DNA from: Romboutsia sedimentorum
Lineage (GTDB): Bacteria > Bacillota > Clostridia > Peptostreptococcales > Peptostreptococcaceae
Reading direction: 5' to 3'
NCBI RefSeq assembly: GCF_030131845.1
Contig: NZ_JASKYM010000001.1
Span: 682,001 to 746,000 of the forward strand
Length of the DNA stretch: 64,000 bases
The position numbers were made by a program, and so were the translations under genes. Positions 8,232-17,197 of this stretch are shown here, piece after piece. Positions within the stretch are counted from its first letter, which is position 1. The number at the start of each line of letters is the position of its first letter. Under the pieces are notes generated by a model. The model saw only the letters and a list, made by a program, of their open reading frames with translations, searched no databases and was not told the origin of the DNA.

Positions 8232-9112
8232 TTTATGATCTTCGTAAGGAATTTAAACTATCAATTCTCCTTGAAGCTACTAAATTTCCTAAATCAACAT
8301 ATATGTATTGGCAGAAGAGGTTTGATATTGAAAATCCAGATAAAGATATTGAAGAAAAAATTAAATCAGTTTTTGAAGAACATAATGGTAGGTATGGCTA
8401 TCGCCGAGTTACAGCTACGCTAAGAGATATCGGTATAGTTATTAATCAGAAGAAAGTTAGACGTATTATGAAAAAGTTAGAACTTAAATGCATAGCCTTT
8501 TCTCATAAATCACGTAAATATAACTCATATAAAGGTACAATTGGAAAAATAGAAAATAATAAAATAAATAGAAGATTTAAAACATCGATTCCTCATCAGA
8601 AAATAACAACTGATACATCTGAGTTTAAAATATATACAACTGATAAAAATGGAAGATTAATTATAAAAAAAGCGTATCTTGATCCATTTTTAGATATGTT
8701 TAATGGTGAAGTTTTATCATTCAGTGTATCGAAAAAACCTAATTTTAAATCTATAAGTGATGCTTTAAACAAAGCTATAGATATTACAAAGGATTGCCCT
8801 TATAGAAGAACCTTCCACTCAGACCAAGGTTGGGCATATCAAATGAAGAGATATAGTAAAACACTTAAGAATAATAAAATATTTCAGAGTATGTCTCGAA
8901 AAGGTACCTGCCTTGATAATTCTCCTATGGAAAATTTTTTTGGAATAATGAAACAAGAAATGTACTATGGAAAAATATATAAAAGTTTCGATGAATTAGA
9001 GATAGCTATAACAGAATATATTTACTATTATAATAATAAAAGAATTAAAGAAAAATTAAATTGGCGTAGTCCTGTTAAATATAGAATTGAATATGAATCT
9101 AAAGTTGCATAA
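8171..9112 (+). CDS. IS3-family transposase OrfB (DDE integrase), made by -1 frameshift
   Basis: The frame joins orfA by a -1 slip on A AAA AAG at 8165-8171; reading on gives ACFKDECSRKVKNQ and then a standard OrfB. HTH_21 (about EHNGRYGYRRVTATLRDIG) is followed by the rve catalytic core with DDE residues in TTDTSEF, HSDQGWAY and NSPMENFFG. The first internal Met lies at 8303 but has no ribosome-binding site, so OrfAB fusion is the likely active form. It performs copy-out, paste-in transposition. No disabling change is visible. Confidence 0.9.
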   Translation, partial: AACFKDECSRKVKNQYESKVIYDLRKEFKLSILLEATKFPKSTYMYWQKRFDIENPDKDIEEKIKSVFEEHNGRYGYRRVTATLRDIGIVINQKKVRRIMKKLELKCIAFSHKSRKYNSYKGTIGKIENNKINRRFKTSIPHQKITTDTSEFKIYTTDKNGRLIIKKAYLDPFLDMFNGEVLSFSVSKKPNFKSISDALNKAIDITKDCPYRRTFHSDQGWAYQMKRYSKTLKNNKIFQSMSRKGTCLDNSPMENFFGIMKQEMYYGKIYKSFDELEIAITEYIYYYNNKRIKEKLNWRSPVKYRIEYESKVA

Positions 9113-9150
9113 AGTAAAAAATACAGGAATGAAAATTCATTCCTGTATAA

Positions 9151-9175
9151 AGTCCAACTTTTGGGTCTCAGTACA
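9151..9175 (-). repeat. IS right terminal inverted repeat
   Basis: Inverted partner of 7663-7687; ends in CAGTACA and is followed by the second copy of the ATT target duplication. Confidence 0.9.
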
Positions 9176-9493
9176 ATTGCTGTCCAATCTTTTATATTCA
9201 TAAGATGATTAACATAAAAAATTTGCATACACAGTGAAAGAGTACAGGAACCAATGCTAATTAAAGAAAAAACAACCCAATTTTTGTTATTAGGTGTATT
9301 GTATCGTATAAGATTAATAATAGGAAGTATAAATGCAATTAACCCAAGCACAAGACTTCCTATATTCGACCAACCATAATCCATAATAATCTTTTCCTTT
9401 CAAGTTTATATATTACTTTAACAAAACTAACTTATATTTTAAAATAAAGCTTAATTTAATTATATCAAATTAAAGCAAATTTTATAATAAAAA

Positions 9494-9523
9494 AAGCTGT
9501 CTCAATTTATATTGAGACAGCTT
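9494..9523 (-). terminator. intrinsic terminator of the fructose operon
   Basis: A 13-bp perfect stem (9494-9506 with 9511-9523), four-base loop, and a T run on the minus strand just after the fruA stop. Confidence 0.92.
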
Positions 9524-9527
9524 CATC

Positions 9528-11432
9528 TTATGCTTCTTTTTCTAAAGGTTTCTTTAATACTGCTAAAAGTAGCATTCCTACTACAGAACCTATTATTATT
9601 GCAGCTAAGTATCCTAGTGGATTTGAAACTACTGGTACTACGAAGATTCCTCCATGAGGAGCTCTAAGTGCTGCCCCAAATACCATACTTAACGCTCCTG
9701 CAGTTGCAGAACCTACCACACATGCTGGTATTACTTTAAGTGGGTCTGCTGCTGCAAATGGTATTGCACCTTCTGTAATAAATGATAATCCCATTACATA
9801 GTTAACTTTACCTGATTCTCTTTGTTCTTTTGTAAATCTATTTTTAAAGAATGTTGTAGCTAAAGCTATTGCAAGTGGTGGAACCATACCTCCAGCCATT
9901 ACTGCTGCCATTATTTCAAACTGACCTGCATCAAGTGAAGCTACTCCAAATACATATGCAGCTTTATTTATAGGTCCACCCATATCTATTGCCATCATAG
10001 CACCTAACACTAATCCAAGTACTACTTTTGAACTACCACCAAGACCATTTAAAAATGCTACCATTGCATTATTTATAGCTGTTACAGGCGGTATAACTAC
10101 AAATGTCATAACTATTCCTATTAAAAGTGTTCCAAACAACGGGAATAGAAGTACTGGCTTTATACCATCAAGTGACTGTGGTAACTTACTAAATAATTTC
10201 TTCAATCCTACTACTATATATCCTGCTATAAAACCTGCTATTAAAGCCCCTAAAAATCCAGAACCACTTTCTTTTGCAATTATCCCACCTACAAAACCTA
10301 CTACCATAGCAGGTCTATCAGCTATAGAATATGCAATGTATCCAGCAAGTACTGGCAACATAAATCCAAATGCATAATCTCCTATTCCTTTAAGAAATGC
10401 TGGGAGGGGTAAATTCGAACCAAAGTTTTTAGGATTTATTGAATAATCATCAAACAAGAATGCTAGTGCTATAAGTATACCTCCACTTACAACAAACGGT
10501 AGCATATTTGATACACCATTCATTAAATGCTTATATATTTTTCTAAAAGCAGTTTCATCTTCACTACTTTCTTCACTAGAACTACTTCCTCCAGAGTGAT
10601 TATAAACTGGTGCATCTCCTTTTGAAGCTTTATCTATTAATTCTTCTGCTTTGTGTATTCCATTTGCAACCTTAGTTATAATAACCTTTTTACCATTAAA
10701 TCGGCTCATTTCAACCTTTTTATCAGCAGCCACTATTATACAATCTGCATTTTCTATTTCATCTTTAGTTAATATATTTTTAGCTCCTGATGAACCATTT
10801 GTTTCTACTTTTATAGAAATTCCTTTTTTCTCACCCATTTTATTTAAACTCTCAGCCGCCATAAATGTATGAGCTATTCCAGTTGGACAAGCTGTTACTG
10901 CAAGTACTTTTGGATAGTTTGAAGATGATGTACTTATAGAAGAGATTTGTGTTGTAGTTTCTTCTTGTGGGAATTTTTCATTTTCTTTTTTGTCTATTAA
11001 TTTAATAAATTCATCTATTGATTTTGAATTCATTAAATTTTTTCTAAAATCTTCATCCATAAGTATTGTAGATAATCTAGATAATACCTCAAGATGAGTG
11101 TCATTGGCTCCATCTGGTGCTGCTATCATGAAAAATAAGTTTGCTAAGCTTCCATCAAAAGATTCATAATCTATACCGTCCTTACAAACTGCAGCAGCCA
11201 AACATGCACTATTAACCGACTTAGTCTTTGCATGAGGTATTGCTACTCCCTCACCTATCCCTGTTGTACTCATATTTTCACGAGCTATTATAGCTCTTTT
11301 ATATTCTTCTTTATTGTTTAAGTTTCCACTATTATTTACTAATTCTACTAAGTTATCTATTGCTTCTAACTTATTTTGTTTTTGTAAATTTAAATTTACA
11401 GATTTTTTATTTATCAAGTCTGTTATTCTCAT
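9528..11432 (-). CDS. fruA: fructose-specific PTS enzyme IIABC
   Basis: Phosphotransferase permease that imports fructose as fructose 1-phosphate. The 634-residue chain has an N-terminal EIIA (phospho-His67 in AIPHAK), a serine-rich linker, EIIB (phospho-Cys182 in TACPTGIAHTFMAAE), a second serine-rich linker, and an EIIC membrane domain (about residues 295-630) with AAYVFG and PFAAADPLKVIP segments. AGAGGAC lies before the ATG. It is the last gene of a fruK-fruA pair (25-bp gap) and its product feeds FruK directly. Mannose-type relatives exist in this family; pairing with 1-phosphofructokinase makes fructose the best call. Confidence 0.95.
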   Translation of the reverse strand: MRITDLINKKSVNLNLQKQNKLEAIDNLVELVNNSGNLNNKEEYKRAIIARENMSTTGIGEGVAIPHAKTKSVNSACLAAAVCKDGIDYESFDGSLANLFFMIAAPDGANDTHLEVLSRLSTILMDEDFRKNLMNSKSIDEFIKLIDKKENEKFPQEETTTQISSISTSSSNYPKVLAVTACPTGIAHTFMAAESLNKMGEKKGISIKVETNGSSGAKNILTKDEIENADCIIVAADKKVEMSRFNGKKVIITKVANGIHKAEELIDKASKGDAPVYNHSGGSSSSEESSEDETAFRKIYKHLMNGVSNMLPFVVSGGILIALAFLFDDYSINPKNFGSNLPLPAFLKGIGDYAFGFMLPVLAGYIAYSIADRPAMVVGFVGGIIAKESGSGFLGALIAGFIAGYIVVGLKKLFSKLPQSLDGIKPVLLFPLFGTLLIGIVMTFVVIPPVTAINNAMVAFLNGLGGSSKVVLGLVLGAMMAIDMGGPINKAAYVFGVASLDAGQFEIMAAVMAGGMVPPLAIALATTFFKNRFTKEQRESGKVNYVMGLSFITEGAIPFAAADPLKVIPACVVGSATAGALSMVFGAALRAPHGGIFVVPVVSNPLGYLAAIIIGSVVGMLLLAVLKKPLEKEA

Positions 11433-11457
11433 TTTATTGTCCTCTCTAGAAATATTT

Positions 11458-12378
11458 TTAGTTTAATGTTTCTATTTTAATTTCACTTTTTATTATCTTT
11501 ATAAAATCATTAGTAGCTAAATCATAAGAAAATGCCGTTGCACTACCGCTTGCTGCACCTAAGCTTAAAGCCTCTTCGTATTTATGATTTTTTAAATATC
11601 CTCCAATAAATCCAGCAACCATAGAATCACCTGCACCAACTGAATTTTTGACAATGCCTCTACCTACGTTACTTCTTAATATTTGATTATCTTTTGTAAT
11701 TAATAGTGCTCCATCTTTACCCATAGACACTAATACATTTTGTGCTCCCATTTCTTTTAATTTATTGCCATAAAATACAACATCATCTATGCTTTCTAGC
11801 TTTACATTAAACATTTCTTCCAATTCATTATTATTTGGTTTTATTAAAAATGGCTTATATTTTAATACATTTAAAAGTAATTTTTTGGTAGCATCTACTA
11901 TTACCTTTATATTTTTATTTTGTATCCTAGCCATTATATTTTCATAAAGTCTTTCATCAAGTGTAGATGGTATACTTCCAGCTAGTACTAATATATCGTC
12001 ACTATTTAACTTATCTATTTTTTCATATAGCATGTTTAGCTTTTCTTCACAAATATGAGGACCTTGTCCGTTTATCTCAGTTTCTTCTTTTGACTTTACT
12101 TTTACATTTATTCTTGTAAATCCATTTTCAAGATTTATAAAATCAGATTTTAAGTTTTTTTCACTTAATATACTTTGTATGTACACTCCTGTAAATCCAC
12201 TTACAAATCCAAGTGCACAGCTTTCATATCCTAATTCTTTTAATATTAAAGATACGTTTATTCCCTTTCCACCTGGATATACATATTCTTCAACAGTTCT
12301 ATTTATATCACCCTTTTTTAAATCATCCAATTTAACTACGTAATCTATCGAAGGGTTTAATGTTACTGTATATATCAT
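11458..12378 (-). CDS. fruK: 1-phosphofructokinase
   Basis: PfkB-family kinase converting fructose 1-phosphate and ATP to fructose 1,6-bisphosphate. It shows the NPSIDY N-terminal motif, the GGKGINVS sugar-binding signature near residue 38 and the VGAGDSMVAGF catalytic loop near the C-terminus, with a length (306 residues) normal for the family. A GTG at 12387 is in frame, but it overlaps the AGAGGTGG ribosome-binding site, which fits the ATG at 12378. First gene of the fru pair; the PRD regulator upstream is the probable activator. Tagatose-6-phosphate kinase is the main alternative, made unlikely by the adjacent fructose permease. Confidence 0.93.
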   Translation of the reverse strand: MIYTVTLNPSIDYVVKLDDLKKGDINRTVEEYVYPGGKGINVSLILKELGYESCALGFVSGFTGVYIQSILSEKNLKSDFINLENGFTRINVKVKSKEETEINGQGPHICEEKLNMLYEKIDKLNSDDILVLAGSIPSTLDERLYENIMARIQNKNIKVIVDATKKLLLNVLKYKPFLIKPNNNELEEMFNVKLESIDDVVFYGNKLKEMGAQNVLVSMGKDGALLITKDNQILRSNVGRGIVKNSVGAGDSMVAGFIGGYLKNHKYEEALSLGAASGSATAFSYDLATNDFIKIIKSEIKIETLN

Positions 12379-12498
12379 AATTTCCACCTCTATTTTTTAT
12401 AGTTTTCTTTTTATAATTTACTTGTTTTTATTTTTAAACTTGGTAAGTTTTATTTATGTACTTATATTACCTCGAAATCATTTTCCCTGAAAGCCAAA

Positions 12499-12526
12499 AA
12501 ATTTCTCTTAGTTAAAAGAGAAATTT
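12499..12526 (-). terminator. intrinsic terminator between the regulator and fruK
   Basis: An 11-bp stem AAATTTCTCTT / AAGAGAAATTT followed by T6 on the minus strand. It separates the PRD regulator transcript from fruK-fruA. Confidence 0.8.
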
Positions 12527-12560
12527 ATCGTTATTCTATTTAATTGTATAGTGACCTTAG

Positions 12561-14354
12561 TTATTTAAACATATTCACAAACTTATCAAAGCTTTTATTT
12601 TCACATATACTTATTACTTTTGCTATTGAATCAACTCTTTTGTATATATTTAAAAACAGTTCTTCATAATCTAATATTTTATCTTTGTCTACAGATAGCA
12701 TTATTACTAATCTTACGTTTCCTATTTCCCAATGTATAGGATTTTTTAAAATACCTATTGCTATCTTACTTTCATTTATTATTCCATTAGCCCCATGAGG
12801 AATCGCAACCATATTTCCAATTTCTGTAGTTGCGATTTTTTCTCTTTCTAAATAAGATTGCTTCATCTCACTATCTATATAATTATTTTCTATAAGTTTG
12901 TCAGCCATAAAATTTATAACTTCTTCTTTAGTGTTCATTTTAAGGTCTATGAAAAACAAATCTGGTTGCAGTAAGTTTTTAACTTCTATATCCATATATA
13001 CTTTTTCAGTTTCTATGTATTTTTCTATAAGCTTTATTTCTTTTTCATTAAGCATTGGTGATACATTTATTACAGGTATATTATCTAAATTAAGAGGTAT
13101 TGTTGATATTACAAAATCTACATCTATAGCATTTATGTAATCTACCAAATATGAAGGTATTATTTTAAGTATCTCTAGCTTTTCTTTAAATATACTTTCT
13201 AATTTTGATTTTATAAGCATAGATGTTCCTATACCCGATGTACAGACTATTATTGTTTTTAATATTTTTTTTTCATTATTTTTAGATGCTCTTTCTAGTG
13301 CTCCTCCAACATGAAGAGCAATATTTGAAACCTCATCTTCACATATTTCCATTTTTAAATTTCGTTGTATAGTTTTTTTTGCTATTTTAGCTAACTCAAA
13401 TGCAAATGGATATTTTATTTTTATATCATTACTATTTATAGTTTGTTGATTTATATCTAATTTATATCTTTTATATAAGTTGTTTATATGATTATACAAA
13501 CATTCTTCAAATACTTTATCATTACTAATGTCTATAGATGTTGCTACTTTTAAATTTTGAGTAAACTCTTTTATAGAATCTATTATTATGTTTTTATTTT
13601 CATCATTATTTAATATAGCATTTCTTTTTTCTTTGTAATTTGATAAATATTGTTTTATGTATTGATTTTCATAATTCAAGTTATCTTTATATTTATTTCT
13701 ACTTAAATTTATTAATATCTTATTTAAAATATTTTTAAATTCTATATCTGTCAAAATTATCTTTTCTATCTTAAGCATATCTAGCAAGCTCTTTTTAATG
13801 CTAAATACATTATCTTTTACCTTTGCACTTAAAAAATCATTTATAATTAGTTCATTGTCTTTTTTATTACACAAATCAATTATACATTTTATAATATCTT
13901 CTTCTTGAGCAACTATAAATATCCCTTGTTTATGCTTTGTACCTATATTGAGATTATGCTTTTGTAATATTTTTTTAACTTCTTTTAAGTCATTTTTTAC
14001 AGTAGATACACTTATATACATTGAATCTGCTAAGTCTTCTAACTTAACTGCATTATCATTTTCTTTGCTTAAATTAAGCATTTCTTTCACAATATAGTGA
14101 ACTCTATCTATATCATAGTAACTATTATCACTTAAATCTAATTCATCTAAATATCCTTCTATTTTATATCCAACACCTCTTATAGAAATTATTCTACTAT
14201 TTTTAAGTTCTTTGTTTATATCTTTAACTTCACTTTGAATAGTTTTTGTAGAACATCCTATTTCTTGACTTAAAGCTATACTACTTAGTGCATCAGTACT
14301 ACTTAATAGTGTTTTTATTATATTTAATTGTCTTGAAGTTATACTTGTTTTCAC
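12561..14354 (-). CDS. PRD-domain transcriptional activator with EIIB- and EIIA-like domains
   Basis: MtlR/LicR-type regulator whose activity is set by PTS phosphorylation. About 597 residues: N-terminal HTH_11 (ITSRQLNIIKTLLSS), a second Mga-type HTH (~residues 85-140), two PTS-regulation domains (~185-395), a GatB-type EIIB domain with Cys in IIVCTSGIGTS, and a C-terminal EIIA with His in VAIPHGANG. The start is probably the GTG at 14354, eight bases after AAGGG; an upstream GTG at 14363 overlaps that site. It lies just before fruK-fruA on the same strand and 24 nt after topB. Control of the fructose genes is inferred from position. Confidence 0.88.
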   Translation of the reverse strand: MKTSITSRQLNIIKTLLSSTDALSSIALSQEIGCSTKTIQSEVKDINKELKNSRIISIRGVGYKIEGYLDELDLSDNSYYDIDRVHYIVKEMLNLSKENDNAVKLEDLADSMYISVSTVKNDLKEVKKILQKHNLNIGTKHKQGIFIVAQEEDIIKCIIDLCNKKDNELIINDFLSAKVKDNVFSIKKSLLDMLKIEKIILTDIEFKNILNKILINLSRNKYKDNLNYENQYIKQYLSNYKEKRNAILNNDENKNIIIDSIKEFTQNLKVATSIDISNDKVFEECLYNHINNLYKRYKLDINQQTINSNDIKIKYPFAFELAKIAKKTIQRNLKMEICEDEVSNIALHVGGALERASKNNEKKILKTIIVCTSGIGTSMLIKSKLESIFKEKLEILKIIPSYLVDYINAIDVDFVISTIPLNLDNIPVINVSPMLNEKEIKLIEKYIETEKVYMDIEVKNLLQPDLFFIDLKMNTKEEVINFMADKLIENNYIDSEMKQSYLEREKIATTEIGNMVAIPHGANGIINESKIAIGILKNPIHWEIGNVRLVIMLSVDKDKILDYEELFLNIYKRVDSIAKVISICENKSFDKFVNMFK

Positions 14355-14378
14355 TAAAATCACCCTTATTTAGAATAA

Positions 14379-16496
14379 TTATTTTTTAAGTTTTGCTAGT
14401 GCTGCTGCAAATGGATTATTAAATACTTCTTCATCTTTATTTTGATTTTTTAAATATTTGTTTATATCTTTTTTAGATCCTTTATTTTTTTCTTCTGCTT
14501 TTCTTTTATTAAAAGTACTTAATTTTTCTCTATGTCCGCAACTACATACAAATGTTTTTCCTTCACCTTCACCACGAAGTTCTAGCTTTTTATGACATAT
14601 AGGACATCTTGAATTTGTTACTTGTGAAACAGTTTTTCTTGTATTACATTCTCTGTCTTCACAAACTAGCATTTTACCTTTTTTCCCATTTACTTCAAGC
14701 ATGAATTTTCCACACTCTGGACATCTATTTTTAGTTAAATTATCATGTTTGAATTTAGAATCACTATTTTTAATTTCTTTAACTACATCTTGTGAATAAT
14801 TTTTCATATCATTTATAAAGTTATTTTTATTTAATTTTCCTTTTGATATATCTAATAATTTAGATTCCCAAGACGATGTTAATTCTGGTGTTTTTAATTC
14901 ACTTGGAACTAATTCTAATAATTGTTTTCCTTTTGAAGTTATATAAATATCTTTTCCTTTTTTTTCTAATAAGAATGAATTAAATAACTTTTCTATTATA
15001 TCTGCTCTTGTAGCAACTGTTCCTAATCCATTTTTCTCCATAGCTGTAAGCAATGTTCCTTCATTTAAGTATCCTGGAGGGTTAGTTTTTCCAGTAGTTT
15101 TATTTAACTTAACTACGTTTAATATTTCACCTTCTTTAACTGAAGGTATGCTATCATAACTTTCACCATCTTCACTATCTTTGTAAGTTTCTCTCCATCC
15201 TAAGCTTATTACTTTATTTCCTTTTGCACTAAAGTTCTCTCCATTTATTTCACCAGTTATTGAAGTTTGCTCATATTCAAATGGTGGACAAAGAACTGCT
15301 AAGAATCTTTTTACAACAAGGTCGTAAATCTTTCTTTCTTTATCACTTAGTTCTCCTAAAAATACTTTTTCTTCAGTTGGTATAATAGCATGGTGATCAC
15401 TTACTTTTGAATCATCTACGAATGATTTATTCCCATTTATTTTTGATTTTAGTAGCTTATTACAAACTCTAGAATAATCGCTTACATTAACTGCTTTTAC
15501 TCTATCTGGTAAAGTTTCTACTATATCGCTAGTTAAATATCTAGAATCTGTTCTTGGATAAGTAAGTACTTTATGATATTCATATAGTTTTTGCATTATC
15601 GAAAGTGTTTCTTTTGCTGAGTATCCAAATATTTTATTTGCATCTCTTTGTAATTCGGTTAAGTCATATAATGCTGGTGAATATTTTTTCTTATGTGATT
15701 TATTAACTTTATTTATTTTTATATCATTATTTTTCACTTTATTTATTGTATTATCTATTTTTTCTTCATTAAAACTATTACTTGAATTAAATTTATCTTG
15801 CCATATAAATTTAAGTTGCTCATTTCCCTTACTAGCTACTAAATTTATTCCATAGTAGTTCTTAGGTTTAAATTCCATTATTTCTTTTTCTCTTTTAAGT
15901 ATCATAGCTATAGTTGGTGTTTGAACTCTACCACAAGAAAGTTGTGCATTATGTTTTGTTGTAAGTGCACGTGTTGCATTTATTCCAACTATCCAGTCAG
16001 CTTCTGCTCTTGCTATTGCTGAATGATATAAATTTTCGTACTCTTTTCCATCTTTAAGTTTAGAAAATCCTTCTTTTATAGCTTTATCTGTACTCGATGA
16101 TATCCATAAACGTTTTAGAGGCTTTTTAACTTGTGCTTTTTCAATTATCCATCTTGCTACAAGCTCCCCTTCACGCCCTGCATCTGTTGCTATTACTATT
16201 TCAGATACATCTTCCCTATTCATTTGTGATTTTACTGCATTAAACTGTTTACTGCTTTTTTTAATTACTACTGTTTTTAAATACTTTGGCAATATTGGTA
16301 AATCATCTATATTCCAAGATTTATATTTTTCTCCATAACTCTCTGGGTCCGCTAGTGTCACTAAGTGCCCTAGTGCCCATGTTACTATATATTTTGGTCC
16401 TTCTATGTATCCATTTTTTACGTTATTACATCCTAATACTTTGGCTATATCTCTTCCTACTGAAGGTTTTTCTGCTAATACTAATATCTTCTTCAT
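14379..16496 (-). CDS. topB: DNA topoisomerase III
   Basis: Type IA topoisomerase that passes single strands to decatenate DNA. The 705-residue protein has a Toprim domain at the N-terminus (LAEKPSVGRDIA; ATDAGREGE at ~104-111), the QLSCGRVQTPT motif (~185-195), catalytic Tyr313 (LTYPRTDSRYL), and two C-terminal zinc-finger-like units (CPECGKFM...C..REC near 620-650 and CPICHKKLEL...CSCG). AAAGGA lies before the ATG. The PRD regulator follows closely and could be co-transcribed. Confidence 0.95.
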   Translation of the reverse strand: MKKILVLAEKPSVGRDIAKVLGCNNVKNGYIEGPKYIVTWALGHLVTLADPESYGEKYKSWNIDDLPILPKYLKTVVIKKSSKQFNAVKSQMNREDVSEIVIATDAGREGELVARWIIEKAQVKKPLKRLWISSSTDKAIKEGFSKLKDGKEYENLYHSAIARAEADWIVGINATRALTTKHNAQLSCGRVQTPTIAMILKREKEIMEFKPKNYYGINLVASKGNEQLKFIWQDKFNSSNSFNEEKIDNTINKVKNNDIKINKVNKSHKKKYSPALYDLTELQRDANKIFGYSAKETLSIMQKLYEYHKVLTYPRTDSRYLTSDIVETLPDRVKAVNVSDYSRVCNKLLKSKINGNKSFVDDSKVSDHHAIIPTEEKVFLGELSDKERKIYDLVVKRFLAVLCPPFEYEQTSITGEINGENFSAKGNKVISLGWRETYKDSEDGESYDSIPSVKEGEILNVVKLNKTTGKTNPPGYLNEGTLLTAMEKNGLGTVATRADIIEKLFNSFLLEKKGKDIYITSKGKQLLELVPSELKTPELTSSWESKLLDISKGKLNKNNFINDMKNYSQDVVKEIKNSDSKFKHDNLTKNRCPECGKFMLEVNGKKGKMLVCEDRECNTRKTVSQVTNSRCPICHKKLELRGEGEGKTFVCSCGHREKLSTFNKRKAEEKNKGSKKDINKYLKNQNKDEEVFNNPFAAALAKLKK

Positions 16497-16747
16497 ATTA
16501 TTTCCTTTCTCTTAATCCATCTATTTTAATTCTTAATATTATATTTTTTAATACAATAAATACTATAAGTATATTTTAAACTAAATCTAGCCATTTTAAA
16601 ATTTTATTACATACTATTAAGTACATTAATCTTATATTTATTATAAATTCAATAAATATTATAAGTTAATATTACCATATATTTTAAAAGTAACTAGGGG
16701 GTAATGTTTAAAATATATTTTTATTTATATATTTTTATAATATTTAG

Positions 16748-16776
16748 TTGACAACTTTTCAAAATATATATAATAT
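16748..16776 (+). promoter_or_regulatory. sigma-A-type promoter of the glycine-riboswitch operon
   Basis: TTGACA at 16748-16753, with TATAAT at 16769 (15-nt spacer) or TAATAT at 16771 (17-nt spacer). The transcript would start close to 16783, just ahead of the riboswitch. Confidence 0.65.
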
Positions 16777-16819
16777 TATGTAAATAACGCTAATACAAAT
16801 CAATACCCGATTGAAGCTT

Positions 16820-16980
16820 TATAGAAGAGCTGTCAAATTATGACACACCGAAGGAGTCGCACTCTCAGGTACTTTTTTATAAGTAGGACTGTAAAGTTTA
16901 GGGAACTCTGGAGAGACCTATTATAGGCGCCGAAGGGGCAAGGCAATTTCGCTCAATCTCTCAGGCAAAAGGACAGGGAT
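16820..16980 (+). promoter_or_regulatory. tandem glycine riboswitch
   Basis: Two glycine aptamers in series. Aptamer 1 (about 16822-16896) has ACACCGAAGGAGT...ACTCTCAGGTA...GGACTG; aptamer 2 (about 16902-16978) has GGAGAGACC, GCGCCGAAGGGGCAA, CTCTCAGGCAAAAGGACAGG. The short linker between them is typical. It sits between a promoter and a terminator upstream of an alanine/glycine symporter, as in Vibrio VC1422. Whether glycine turns the gene on or off cannot be read from the sequence alone. Confidence 0.95.
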
Positions 16981-17035
16981 TATATACTATTTAGTGCTTT
17001 TTTGAGTACTTATTTATAGTGTGTCGTTTATCCAG

Positions 17036-17064
17036 AGCTAAATCTAAATTAGATTTAGCTTTTA
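17036..17064 (+). terminator. glycine riboswitch expression-platform terminator
   Basis: A 10-bp stem AGCTAAATCT / AGATTTAGCT with T-rich tail, about 55 nt after aptamer 2 and about 135 nt before the symporter start. Confidence 0.85.
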
Positions 17065-17197
17065 TTATTTTATATTTTAAATTTGGATAAACTTTCAAAA
17101 TCTACATTCATTCCTGCCAATTAATTCATTTTACTCCATGGATTTATTTAGCTCTAAAATTTAATCGTTAATAAATACGATAATTAAGGGGTGTTTT

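Larger units (their letters stand above)
7663..9175 (+). mobile_element. IS3-family (IS150-like) insertion sequence
   Basis: A 1513-bp element bounded by TGTACTG...CAGTACA, with 25-bp terminal inverted repeats matching at 19 positions and a 3-bp duplication ATT (7660-7662 and 9176-9178). It carries orfA and orfB joined by an A6G slip site. A hairpin (9121-9148) just inside the right end may block read-through. Both reading frames and both ends look intact, so it may still be mobile or only recently inserted. Confidence 0.93.
7548..9384 (-). pseudogene. small membrane protein gene split by an insertion sequence
   Basis: The 5' part (9384 down to 9176) starts at an ATG behind GAAAGGA and encodes MDYGWSNIGSLVLGLIAFIL... 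to ...KDWTAI; the 3' part (7659 down to 7548) encodes MDTLNVVAFASALLLVV... to GNRKKN and a stop. Removing 7660-9175 joins them in frame: 321 nt, 106 residues, three hydrophobic helices. The longer open frame to 9028 is an artefact that reads into the insertion sequence. The family occurs, as I recall, beside membrane-linked XRE regulators, which fits the broken XRE gene next door. Function unknown. Confidence 0.85.

Noticed and set aside
8235-8423. Separate 62-codon gene in the IS
   Set aside because: It lies in the frame of orfA after its stop and overlaps the orfB frame, which carries the recognisable transposase.
9028-9384. A complete 118-residue membrane protein
   Set aside because: Its C-terminal third is read from inside the insertion sequence; the true gene continues at 7659 after removal of the element.
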